6,402 nt of DNA, from contig JAYWAM010000108.1 of the NCBI GenBank assembly GCA_043782425.1, positions 1 to 6,402 on the forward strand, given 5' to 3'. Every line of letters begins with the position of its first letter. Within the stretch, counting starts at the first letter, position 1. The position numbers were made by a program, and so were the translations under genes. The notes beneath the pieces were generated by a model. It was not told the origin of the DNA and searched no databases. It saw nothing but the letters and a program-made list of their open reading frames with translations. This stretch comes from JAYWAM01 sp043782425 (GTDB lineage: Bacteria; Pseudomonadota; Gammaproteobacteria; Burkholderiales; Usitatibacteraceae). This document shows positions 1 to 6,385 of the stretch, piece after piece.

Positions 1-153
1 CGACGGGCTCCCTCATACTCCATCACGACTTTCATATTTGCGACCAATATCAATGCACTAATGAATTGGAAATGGAATAAGGCACTACATTACGACCGAG
101 CCTCAGCCATCAGCCGTACAGCGACGACTGAGCCGCAGCGGTTAGCCGCAACA
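1..153. other. purC 3' flank, no supported gene
   Basis: This is the region downstream of the purC stop codon. It contains the degenerate 32-bp repeat units listed separately and an AT-richer stretch at about 36-90. No stem followed by a T-tract was seen on the minus strand, so I do not call an intrinsic terminator for the fba-purC unit. A minus-strand ATG at 33-35 opens a frame that runs off the window edge after 11 residues (MKVVMEYEGAR). It has no Shine-Dalgarno and I do not recognise it; it does not look like the N-terminus of PurE, which could be expected after purC. Confidence 0.5.
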
Positions 154-181
154 TTACGCCTGAGCCGCGGCTGTCAGCCGC
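87..181. repeat. Degenerate 32-bp tandem repeat overlapping the purC stop
   Basis: Two 22-nt cores, 128-149 and 160-181, both begin CTGAGCCGC, end AGCCGC and match at 19 of 22 positions, offset by exactly 32 nt. A weaker third copy at 96-117 (CCGAGCCTCAGCC...) matches the 128-149 core at 16 of 22 positions, again offset by 32. The octamer ACATTACG occurs at 87-94 and 151-158, exactly two periods apart, which supports a true 32-nt periodicity. The last unit encodes the C-terminal residues of PurC, and the PurC stop codon (154-156) lies in the tail of the preceding unit. The last core also contains a 7-bp inverted repeat (166-172 with 176-182, 3-nt loop). Function is unknown; it could be a degenerate minisatellite or a 3'-end processing structure. 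Confidence 0.55.
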
Positions 182-1035
182 GTCAACGCCTCGCGATATT
201 TATCGCTGGTTTTTTGTGCGATGTCGGGCGGCACGGCGGGCGCGGGAGGCTTCTTGTTGAAGTTGATCGATTCCAGCCAGTTGCGTACGTACTGCTTGTC
301 GAAACTCTCCGGGCTGACCCCCACCTTGTAGGTCGCCACCGGCCAGAAGCGCGAAGAGTCCGGCGTCAGCGCTTCGTCAATCAGGTACAGCTTGCCCGCA
401 TCATCCAGACCAAATTCAAACTTGGTGTCGGCGATGATGATGCCGCGCGACAAGGCGTAGGCGGCAGCTTCACTGTAAAGGCGCAGAGCAATAGCACGCA
501 CCTGGGCAGCGAGGGGCGCACCCAGGAGTTTTTCTGTCGCGGCGAAATCAATATTCTCGTCGTGCTCTCCGGCCTCAGCCTTGGTGGCGGGCGTGTAAAT
601 AGGCTCAGGCAATTTTGCCGCACGCTGCAAGCCGGCGGGCAGCGCAATGCCGCACACGCTTTGCGTCGCCTGATATTCCTTCCAGCCCGAACCCTCAAGA
701 TAGCCGCGCACCACCGCCTCGATAGGCAAGGGCTTGAGGCGTTTCACCACGATGGCGCGGCCCTTCACTTGACCAGCCTCGGCGTCTGTCACTACGCTTT
801 CCGGCGCGACACCGGTGAGTTGATTGGGCACGATATGCGCCAGCTTGCTGAACCAGAATGCCGCCAGCTCGGTGAGAATTTTTCCCTTGTCCGGGATAGG
901 CGTGGGCAGCACCACGTCGAAAGCGGAAAGCCGATCCGTGGTGACAATCAAAAGTTTGTCAGCGCCGACGGCGTAAATATCACGCACCTTGCCGCGCCCG
1001 AGCAAGGGCAGGCTGTGGATTGCCGAATTGAGCAC
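154..1035 (-). CDS. purC: SAICAR synthase
   Basis: Phosphoribosylaminoimidazole-succinocarboxamide synthase joins L-aspartate to CAIR using ATP, giving SAICAR in cytosolic de novo purine synthesis. The 293-residue protein has a normal length for the family. Visible hallmarks are the N-terminal nucleotide-binding segment GKVRDIY (15-21), SAFDVVLPTPIPDKG (37-51), the first family signature around PIEAVVRGYLEGSGW (104-118), PEPIYTPATKAEAGEHDEN (143-161), the second signature IIADTKFEFG (200-209) and LIDEALTPDSSRFW (218-231). The start is GTG at 1035-1033, because an AGGA (1043-1046) overlapping the fba stop codon sits 7 nt upstream and no better start lies near the conserved N-terminus. It follows fba by 9 nt on the same strand, so co-transcription is likely. 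The last few codons fall in the 32-bp repeat. Confidence 0.97.
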   Translation of the reverse strand: MLNSAIHSLPLLGRGKVRDIYAVGADKLLIVTTDRLSAFDVVLPTPIPDKGKILTELAAFWFSKLAHIVPNQLTGVAPESVVTDAEAGQVKGRAIVVKRLKPLPIEAVVRGYLEGSGWKEYQATQSVCGIALPAGLQRAAKLPEPIYTPATKAEAGEHDENIDFAATEKLLGAPLAAQVRAIALRLYSEAAAYALSRGIIIADTKFEFGLDDAGKLYLIDEALTPDSSRFWPVATYKVGVSPESFDKQYVRNWLESINFNKKPPAPAVPPDIAQKTSDKYREALTRLTAAAQA

Positions 1036-1044
1036 GCAGTAATC

Positions 1045-2109
1045 CTAGTTGACGACGGCTTTCAATTCCCCAGCGGCATATCTCGCCGCCATCTTGTCGA
1101 GCGCCGCAGGTTTGATTTTCGACGCCTGCCCGGCGCTGCCGAATTGTTCGTAACGCTGTTTGCAAATGACCTTGGCCGCGGCGCGCGCCGGCTTGAGAAA
1201 ATCGCGCGGGTCAAAGTGTGCTTTGTTCTGGTTAAGAAATTGCCGCACCGCAGCCGTCATGGCGAGGCGGATGTCGGTGTCGATGTTGATCTTGCGCACG
1301 CCGTGCTTGATGCCTTCCTGAATTTCCTCCACCGGCACGCCGTAGGTTTCCTTCATCTCGCCGCCGTTGTCGCGGATGAGTTTCAACAAATCCTGCGGCA
1401 CACTGGAAGAACCGTGCATCACCAGGTGCGTGTTGGGAATGCGCGCGTGGATAGACTTGATGCGGTCTATGGCTAAAATATCGCCGGTCGGTTTGCGCGA
1501 AAATTTATACGCGCCGTGCGAAGTGCCGATGGCGATGGCCAGCGCATCGCATTGCGTCTGCTTGATGAAATCCGCGGCCTGGTCGGGATCGGTGAGCAGC
1601 ATCTCGCGCGTCATTTTTCCCTCGGCGCCGTGACCGTCCTCCTTATCGCCCATCATGGTTTCAAGCGATCCGAGACAGCCGAGCTCGCCTTCTACCGTCA
1701 CGCCGCGGCTATGCGCCATCTTCACCACGGTGCGCGTGACGTTGACGTTGTAATCATATTCGGCAACTGTTTTGCCGTCTTCATTCAGCGAGCCGTCCAT
1801 CATCACACTGGAAAAACCCAGCTTCATGGCCGATTCGCACACCGCCGGAGACTGGCCGTGATCCTGGTGCATCACCACCGGAATGTGCGGGTAAGAATCA
1901 ACCGCGGCCTGAATCAGATACTTGAGGAAAGTCTCACCGGCATATTTACGCGCGCCGGCCGAAGCCTGCATGATGACCGGGCTGTTGGTCTCGTGCGCGG
2001 CCTCCATGATGGCTTGCACCTGTTCGAGATTGTTGACATTGAACGCGGGCAGACCATAGCTGTTTTCAGCCGCGTGATCGAGAAGTTGACGCATGGATAC
2101 GAGAGGCAT
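1045..2109 (-). CDS. fba: Class II fructose-bisphosphate aldolase, Calvin-cycle type
   Basis: This zinc-dependent aldolase reversibly condenses dihydroxyacetone phosphate and glyceraldehyde 3-phosphate to fructose 1,6-bisphosphate; members of this subgroup also serve sedoheptulose bisphosphate formation in the Calvin cycle. The 354 residues match the usual subgroup length. Visible elements are AFNVNN (22-27), the first class II signature ending HQDHG (81-85; catalytic Asp83, zinc ligand His84), the second signature VEGELGCLGSLE (139-150), GTSHGAYKF (195-203; zinc ligand His198), MHGSSSVP (231-238; zinc ligand His232) and the phosphate-binding NIDTDIR (275-281). An in-frame TTG exists at 2121, but ATG 2109 is chosen because GGAG lies 6 nt before it and MPLVSMRQLLDHAAE is where family members begin. 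A plausible promoter lies just upstream and purC follows by 9 nt. Confidence 0.97.
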   Translation of the reverse strand: MPLVSMRQLLDHAAENSYGLPAFNVNNLEQVQAIMEAAHETNSPVIMQASAGARKYAGETFLKYLIQAAVDSYPHIPVVMHQDHGQSPAVCESAMKLGFSSVMMDGSLNEDGKTVAEYDYNVNVTRTVVKMAHSRGVTVEGELGCLGSLETMMGDKEDGHGAEGKMTREMLLTDPDQAADFIKQTQCDALAIAIGTSHGAYKFSRKPTGDILAIDRIKSIHARIPNTHLVMHGSSSVPQDLLKLIRDNGGEMKETYGVPVEEIQEGIKHGVRKINIDTDIRLAMTAAVRQFLNQNKAHFDPRDFLKPARAAAKVICKQRYEQFGSAGQASKIKPAALDKMAARYAAGELKAVVN

Positions 2110-2115
2110 TTTTTT

Positions 2116-2119
2116 CTCC
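2116..2119 (-). promoter_or_regulatory. Ribosome binding site of fba
   Basis: GGAG followed by six A residues precedes ATG 2109. It decides the start against the in-frame TTG at 2121, which overlaps the site itself. Confidence 0.75.
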
Positions 2120-2133
2120 AAATCTAAAGCGTA

Positions 2134-2162
2134 ATTTTACCCGTTAAAACGGCTAGTGTCCT
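2134..2162 (-). promoter_or_regulatory. Candidate sigma70 promoter of fba-purC
   Basis: On the minus strand AGGACA (2157-2162; 4 of 6 against TTGACA) and TAAAAT (2134-2139; 5 of 6 against TATAAT) are separated by exactly 17 nt. Transcription would start near 2127, giving a leader of about 18 nt before ATG 2109. It lies in the only gap in the window wide enough for a separate promoter, between the downstream end of the three-gene module and the housekeeping pair. The assignment rests on consensus match alone. Confidence 0.45.
2141..2152. promoter_or_regulatory. Palindrome in fba promoter spacer, possible operator
   Basis: CCGTTAAAACGG has perfect 5-bp arms (CCGTT / AACGG) around a 2-nt centre and falls wholly between the candidate -35 and -10 boxes. 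That position suits a repressor site. It could also fold as a small hairpin at the end of the upstream operon, but no T-tract follows on the minus strand, so a terminator is less likely. No regulator is identified. Confidence 0.3.
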
Positions 2163-2181
2163 GACAAATGAAACGCCCCAA

Positions 2182-3102
2182 TCAATTCGCCACTGAAAAC
2201 TTTTGCTCCGCACCCAACGATCCGTGATTAAAGTCGCCGAATTTTTTGTCTTCGTTGACATCGCGCGCATGAATGCGCCAAGAGTACAAGCCGCCAGGTT
2301 GCAGAATATCCTCGGACAACTTCAGTTTTGGCTGATCGAGAATGGCGGAAGTGTAAATAATTTTTTCGCCGTCCCACAAATCCCTGATAAAAACCTGATA
2401 AAACTTTGCGCCCGGCACCGCTCCCCAACTCAGCTCGCTGGGTAACGGCAAGTTGTTTGCGTCAGCGGGAGGATTGAGCTGGTCGGCAATCGGCAGGCTC
2501 TTGATCATCACATAATCACGTGCGGCATATTTTTTCCCGTCGTGCAAGGTGACGCGCGTCGAATACCAACCATCGGGCGCGCCTTGTGGCACATTGTTTT
2601 CGATCATAAATACACGCTTTTCGGGCATGCCATGACGTGCGACGATGCGATACTTGGCTAGGTTCATCCTGGATAGCGGCCGACCGTCCGGATAAAACAC
2701 TTCGATTTCCTTGATATCACTGTAGCGCGTGGTGGAAAACAGCGACATATAAAACAGCGGCCGTCCTGGCCAGTTGCAGATGTGCATATCGAAGAAACCC
2801 ACCTCGGTAAGGTGCGGATCGTCCGCGCTGGGCGCAATTGAATCGTCCGCGCGCGTTGCAAAACTGGCGCAACATAATCCCACAGCAAGTACGGCGCGGC
2901 TAAGGAGCCGAGAAAGAATAACTTGAACATTCTGGCCGCACTGACGGGCGCGCTGCGGCGTTGCCGGTCGCTTGCAGGAAGCGGCCATGCGGCGCGACCG
3001 GCGTCTTGCATCGCATCCCGCCAGCGCACCCATAATTGTCCAACTTATTATTTCTCGGCCCCTAAGCAGCGCCGCAAAGCCGCCGACGTTAAGAATTCTC
3101 AT
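2182..3102 (-). CDS. Hypothetical exported or anchored protein, Fn3-like C-terminus
   Basis: I do not recognise this family. The reading gives 306 residues. From about residue 94 the sequence looks well folded: a beta-rich module at about 94-204 (TEVGFFDMHICNWPGRPLF to AARDYVMIKS), a Pro/Asn-rich linker at about 206-220, then a fibronectin-III-like module at about 221-283 (LSWGAVPGAKFYQVFIRDL, then YSWRIHARD). ATG 3102 is chosen for its perfect Shine-Dalgarno AGGAGGT. In this frame a signal-peptide-like stretch (SRAVLAVGLCCASFATRA before DDS) lies at about residues 64-84, which is unusually far from the start. ATG 2988 would place it better but has no ribosome site. Residues 30-60 are rich in Arg and Cys and look unlike the rest, while another frame over the same bases looks coding (see findings). 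Export or anchoring in the envelope is inferred. It lies 13 nt after the cyclic-nucleotide-binding gene and is probably co-translated with it. Confidence 0.75.
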   Translation of the reverse strand: MRILNVGGFAALLRGREIISWTIMGALAGCDARRRSRRMAASCKRPATPQRARQCGQNVQVILSRLLSRAVLAVGLCCASFATRADDSIAPSADDPHLTEVGFFDMHICNWPGRPLFYMSLFSTTRYSDIKEIEVFYPDGRPLSRMNLAKYRIVARHGMPEKRVFMIENNVPQGAPDGWYSTRVTLHDGKKYAARDYVMIKSLPIADQLNPPADANNLPLPSELSWGAVPGAKFYQVFIRDLWDGEKIIYTSAILDQPKLKLSEDILQPGGLYSWRIHARDVNEDKKFGDFNHGSLGAEQKFSVAN

Positions 3103-3108
3103 CACCTT

Positions 3109-3115
3109 ACCTCCT
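3109..3115 (-). promoter_or_regulatory. Consensus Shine-Dalgarno of the exported-protein gene
   Basis: AGGAGGT directly follows the TAG stop (3116-3118) of the cyclic-nucleotide-binding gene and stands 6 nt before ATG 3102. It fixes the start used here and is the strongest ribosome site seen in the window. Confidence 0.8.
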
Positions 3116-3577
3116 CTAGGACAACGACTTCGCTTCGGACATGACCAAGCGCTGATTGGCTTCGCGCAAGCGCAGGCTGATGCCGCGCAGCAGGCCGAAA
3201 GCCAGTTCCGGATAGCTGATAATAAGCCCCTGTAGTTTAGTCTTGTCCAGAAAGAGCAACAACGAATCCTCAAGCACGTGGGCAGTGGCGGAGCGCGGCT
3301 GTTCATCGAACAGGCTCATTTCACCAAAACATTCCCCGCACGTGAGGGTGGTGATGAAGTCGGTGGCGCGCGGATCGGGAGCAATGGAAATACCGATCTT
3401 GCCGTTTTCCACGATATACATGTGGTCGCTGGGATCGTTGATATCGAAAATGCGCTCGCCCTTGAAGCAGCGCATTTCGTTCAGCTCCTCAACTACTACG
3501 CGCAAGTCTGCCGTCGGAACTTCGGAAAACAGCGCGGTTTTTTTTAGTAACAGAAGGCGATCAAAAAATTTGCTCAT
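3116..3577 (-). CDS. Stand-alone cyclic-nucleotide-binding domain protein
   Basis: The 153-residue protein is essentially one CRP-type nucleotide-binding domain with no DNA-binding helix-turn-helix or enzymatic domain. After an amphipathic N-terminus (MSKFFDRLLLLKKTALFSEV) come the beta-barrel strands with GERIFDINDPSDHMYIVENGKIGIS (40-64). The phosphate-binding cassette FGEMSLFDEQPRSATA is at 84-99, with the Glu (86) and Arg (95) that contact cyclic nucleotide ribose and phosphate in this family. A C-terminal helix (SYPELAFGLLRGISLRLREANQRL) ends it. Binding of cAMP or cGMP is therefore plausible but unproven. The start ATG 3577 overlaps the stop of the membrane HEAT protein as ATGA, which implies translational coupling; an earlier frame opening at 3643 would lie inside the upstream gene and lacks domain similarity. 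It is probably a regulatory subunit of that membrane protein. Confidence 0.9.
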   Translation of the reverse strand: MSKFFDRLLLLKKTALFSEVPTADLRVVVEELNEMRCFKGERIFDINDPSDHMYIVENGKIGISIAPDPRATDFITTLTCGECFGEMSLFDEQPRSATAHVLEDSLLLFLDKTKLQGLIISYPELAFGLLRGISLRLREANQRLVMSEAKSLS

Positions 3578-6306
3578 AAAGTCGCTTTCGCTGCGCGGCT
3601 GGAAATGCTGGCGAGCACATGCTCGGCGCAGTCGCGCGCCCACGGATCAAGATTTTGCTTGCACCACTGCAGCACATCCGCAATGTTTTTTGGCCCCGGT
3701 GCAGCAAGACGATTTTCTACAACGCCTTTGCCGCCAGCGATGTTCTCAAGCAAGGCGATGATGTCATCGGCCAGCGGCTTTTTATCAAAATCATCGAGGG
3801 CTTCAATGGCGCGTGCAATATTACGCCTGTCTTTGCTCCTCAGCGCCGCGCGCACGACTTTAATGCTGTGTGGGTTGCCGATATTCTCCATCGCCATCAG
3901 GGCAAGATCAATTGCCTGGTCGCGGCGCTCGCGCAATACGATCTCCAACAACTCGCAGGCGCCGGGCTGCACTTCATCGGCAGTGCTGCGCCCGATGGAT
4001 AGAACCGCGAGGACGTGGCACAGCGCCTGCGCCTCTTGAATTTTGCTTTCGGCCACTGGAGCAAAAAATTGCAACGATATGGGCCGCTCGATAAGATGCG
4101 CAAGCGCTGCCTGTTGCGCGCGCGGTGAAGGTCTGCTGCGCGCAAACCATTGCTTCAGTACAGCAGAAAATTCCTTGTTGCCTTGCCGCGCAACACTCAA
4201 GGCGATGTCAGTCACTTGCGGGTGCGCGTCCTCCAGCGCCTCAAGACACAGCTTGATGCGCGTTTCGGCGGGAAAGAAACGGTAGCATTCCACGCATGCC
4301 ACGCGGATGCGCTGATCGCGCGATGCGAAAAGCCGCGGCAAAACGCGCGCCAGAAGCGCAGGGTCGGCATTGGGGAAACTGCGCAACGCCGCCAACGCCG
4401 CCTTGCAGTTGCGCCCGGAGGGATGCTCGAGCAGGGCATAGACCTCGGGCAGAAACTCGGGCATGGGCAACTTTTCCAGGAGACTCAGGCCCGCGACATT
4501 GTGTTCCTCGTCGCGATGTGTCAATAGCACTTTCCACGCCTGCGCCGCAGCGTGTTTCATGTCCCACAGGCCGTAACTGAAAACCCCATAAATTCCACAC
4601 GCCACAAGTCTCGGATTTTGCGCGTATAGACAAGGTAGCACCTGGCTTTGGGCGTAAGCATCCTGCAATTCAAACTGGATCAGCAACACCGTGGCCTTCT
4701 CGTGGTTGTCGGCCCTATCGAGCATGGCGTGCAACTGGTCGCGCATCGGCTGGCTCATGTGGCGACCGATGAACTTGATCAACTGGTCGCGAACCGGCGG
4801 GTCGGCGCTTTGCAGGCGCTCAAAAATGACTTGCGCACCACGCTCGGGAAAACTTTTCGCCAGAATTTTCGCGTAGGCAAGACAAATCTGATTGTCACTG
4901 TGACGTACGCCCTGTGCAAGCTCTTCGAACAACTGGTCACCGCCGCCGTCTACCAGCGTGTCAAGCTGCTCGCGCGGCAAAAACAGGGTTTCGCGCAAAG
5001 CGCCAAGCAAAGACGTCACATAAGCGCGGTTGGTCTTGATGCTGAAGAACAGGTACAGCAGTCCAGCAGCCACGCCGACCAGCAAAGGCCAGACAGGTGT
5101 GGTGTAGCGATGAAACACAAACAGCATGACCCCGGTGACCACCAGCGCGAGTGGCAGCACCAGCACCAGCGTAAAGGCGCGGGCGCGGCCTTGAATGTTG
5201 TCCGGCAGCGCGGCAAACAGCAGGTTGCGCGACGAGTTGCGCACCGTGGGCATGAGCACGCGGCGATTGAACGAGCCGAGCAGAGCGGAAGGCAATTGAA
5301 AACTCGCCAGCAGCGCCACAAAACATAACAAAGTGGTGACGGGAAACACCAGATTCAGTTTGCGCATGCCGTAGTTGCGCAGCCATTTGTTCATGAAAAA
5401 AATCTGCATCAACAAGGCGACGGCGCCGCCCACCATGGTAATCATGCCAAACACGATGCCAAGCTGCTCCTCGTTGCGGAACCCCGCTGCATAGACGGTC
5501 ATGATCGAGAAACTGAGCACATACAGCGCAATCACCATGAAAAATACCGCGTAGGAAGAATGGCGCAGCAGCGCCGAGCCGCGCGCAAATTTTATTCCCT
5601 GTGCGAGCTGTTCGGCCACACGGCGTAACTCATTACCACCGCGCTTTACGGGGCGAAAGAACAGCGAAGCGCCGCTTTGCTGGTGACGCCACAACACCTG
5701 CGCCACAGCTAACAGGGTAAACCCAACCCATACCAAAGCCACGCTTTCCATACCCCATGATTGCGCGATAAGGGTGAGCAGATAGCCGCCGCCCACTTCG
5801 CCCAGCAATATGCCGGAAAGCCCCAGAGGCAAAAGACGTTTCGCCTGCGAAGTATCGAAGTTGGCGCTGAAATAAAGCATGGCGTGCATTACCAATAATT
5901 CCGAGGCGACCTGGAACAGCAAAAAATACGCAGGGTAGGCGAGCGATGTTGAAGACGGCGACATCGAGTAGCGACACGCCAGCAGCGCTGCAATCAGAAT
6001 GGCCGACAAAAAAACAAAAAAACGCTCCGGTGCAAAGCGGTCAGCATAAGCCGCGTACAAGGTGCTGGCTGCGCCCAGTGAAACGCCCATCAGCAAATAC
6101 ATATGCGGCAGATATTCGACGCCGTAGCGTTTCAGAAACAGCGCACTGGATGAGCCGCGCCCGAGCGCAATACCCGCGCCCACCAGGAAAAATAACAGCA
6201 AAAAATACAACAGCAAAGGAAGTTCTTCTTCACGGATCAGCAGCAGCTCCGTCAAGCTTGGCGTCTTTGCGACATTGATTGCTGGCGAAGCTGGGGTCAT
6301 ATGCAT
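3574..6306 (-). CDS. MFS-like membrane domain fused to HEAT-like repeats
   Basis: The protein has 910 residues from ATG 6306. Residues about 29-423 hold 11-12 hydrophobic helices (for example ELPLLLYFLLLFFLVGAG and AFTLVLVLPLALVVTGVML) with a short charged loop YADRFAPERFF (about 87-97) like the loop between helices 2 and 3 of MFS carriers. The overall look resembles the bacterial ATP/ADP-translocase-like (Npt) branch, some members of which carry HEAT and cyclic-nucleotide-binding domains. Residues about 436-905 form soluble paired helices typical of HEAT or armadillo-like repeats (LFEELAQGVRHSDNQICLAYAKILAKS, DRRNIARAIEALDDF and others). Substrate and direction are unknown; nucleotide transport is only a possibility. 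The start is uncertain: ATG 6306, ATG 6300 and an upstream TTG 6378 are in frame and none has a good ribosome site. The next gene overlaps by 4 nt. Confidence 0.85.
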   Translation of the reverse strand: MHMTPASPAINVAKTPSLTELLLIREEELPLLLYFLLLFFLVGAGIALGRGSSSALFLKRYGVEYLPHMYLLMGVSLGAASTLYAAYADRFAPERFFVFLSAILIAALLACRYSMSPSSTSLAYPAYFLLFQVASELLVMHAMLYFSANFDTSQAKRLLPLGLSGILLGEVGGGYLLTLIAQSWGMESVALVWVGFTLLAVAQVLWRHQQSGASLFFRPVKRGGNELRRVAEQLAQGIKFARGSALLRHSSYAVFFMVIALYVLSFSIMTVYAAGFRNEEQLGIVFGMITMVGGAVALLMQIFFMNKWLRNYGMRKLNLVFPVTTLLCFVALLASFQLPSALLGSFNRRVLMPTVRNSSRNLLFAALPDNIQGRARAFTLVLVLPLALVVTGVMLFVFHRYTTPVWPLLVGVAAGLLYLFFSIKTNRAYVTSLLGALRETLFLPREQLDTLVDGGGDQLFEELAQGVRHSDNQICLAYAKILAKSFPERGAQVIFERLQSADPPVRDQLIKFIGRHMSQPMRDQLHAMLDRADNHEKATVLLIQFELQDAYAQSQVLPCLYAQNPRLVACGIYGVFSYGLWDMKHAAAQAWKVLLTHRDEEHNVAGLSLLEKLPMPEFLPEVYALLEHPSGRNCKAALAALRSFPNADPALLARVLPRLFASRDQRIRVACVECYRFFPAETRIKLCLEALEDAHPQVTDIALSVARQGNKEFSAVLKQWFARSRPSPRAQQAALAHLIERPISLQFFAPVAESKIQEAQALCHVLAVLSIGRSTADEVQPGACELLEIVLRERRDQAIDLALMAMENIGNPHSIKVVRAALRSKDRRNIARAIEALDDFDKKPLADDIIALLENIAGGKGVVENRLAAPGPKNIADVLQWCKQNLDPWARDCAEHVLASISSRAAKATL

Positions 6307-6332
6307 CGCGCCAGCGCGCGCCCGCTGGCGCG
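6307..6332. repeat. 10-bp GC-rich inverted repeat at the membrane-gene start
   Basis: CGCGCCAGCG (6307-6316) and CGCTGGCGCG (6323-6332) are perfect inverted repeats with a 6-nt loop. In the minus-strand transcript the hairpin ends on the base immediately before ATG 6306 and occupies the place where a Shine-Dalgarno would stand. It may restrain translation initiation, or be a palindromic intergenic element if translation begins elsewhere. No T-tract follows, so it does not look like a terminator. Confidence 0.6.
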
Positions 6333-6385
6333 CAGTAGCGGCGTGCTTGGCATGCGGTCGCAATGCGGTGCGATCCAAACTGATG

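Noticed and set aside
1..35. Possible 5' end of a further minus-strand gene (MKVVMEYEGAR...)
   Set aside because: Only 11 codons are visible, there is no ribosome site, and it does not resemble PurE or PurK, so it cannot be supported from this window.
61..1476. Long plus-strand open frame antisense to purC and fba
   Set aside because: It runs opposite two certain genes, is rich in Arg and His with no recognisable domain, and is explained by the codon bias of the genes on the other strand.
1516..2127. Plus-strand open frame antisense to fba
   Set aside because: Shadow of the aldolase gene; composition (many His, Arg, Val) is typical of an antisense reading.
2134..2181. Alternative -35 TTGTCA for the fba promoter, and an intrinsic terminator for the upstream operon
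   Set aside because: TTGTCA is 22 nt from TAAAAT, too far for sigma70; the CCGTT/AACGG hairpin has only a 5-bp stem and no T-tract.
4648..5328. Plus-strand open frame antisense to the membrane HEAT gene
   Set aside because: It lies wholly within a well-supported coding region and is Gln/Arg/His-rich without a domain.
6352..6373. Near-tandem 11-mer ATGCGGTCGCA / ATGCGGTGCGA
   Set aside because: Only two short copies with mismatches; not distinguishable from chance in GC-rich intergenic sequence.
6307..6378. Extending the membrane protein to TTG 6378 (24 more residues)
   Set aside because: The extension is Arg/Ala/His-rich, TTG has no Shine-Dalgarno, it lies 8 nt from a REP-like element and it would read through the inverted repeat; ATG 6306 is more likely, though not certain.
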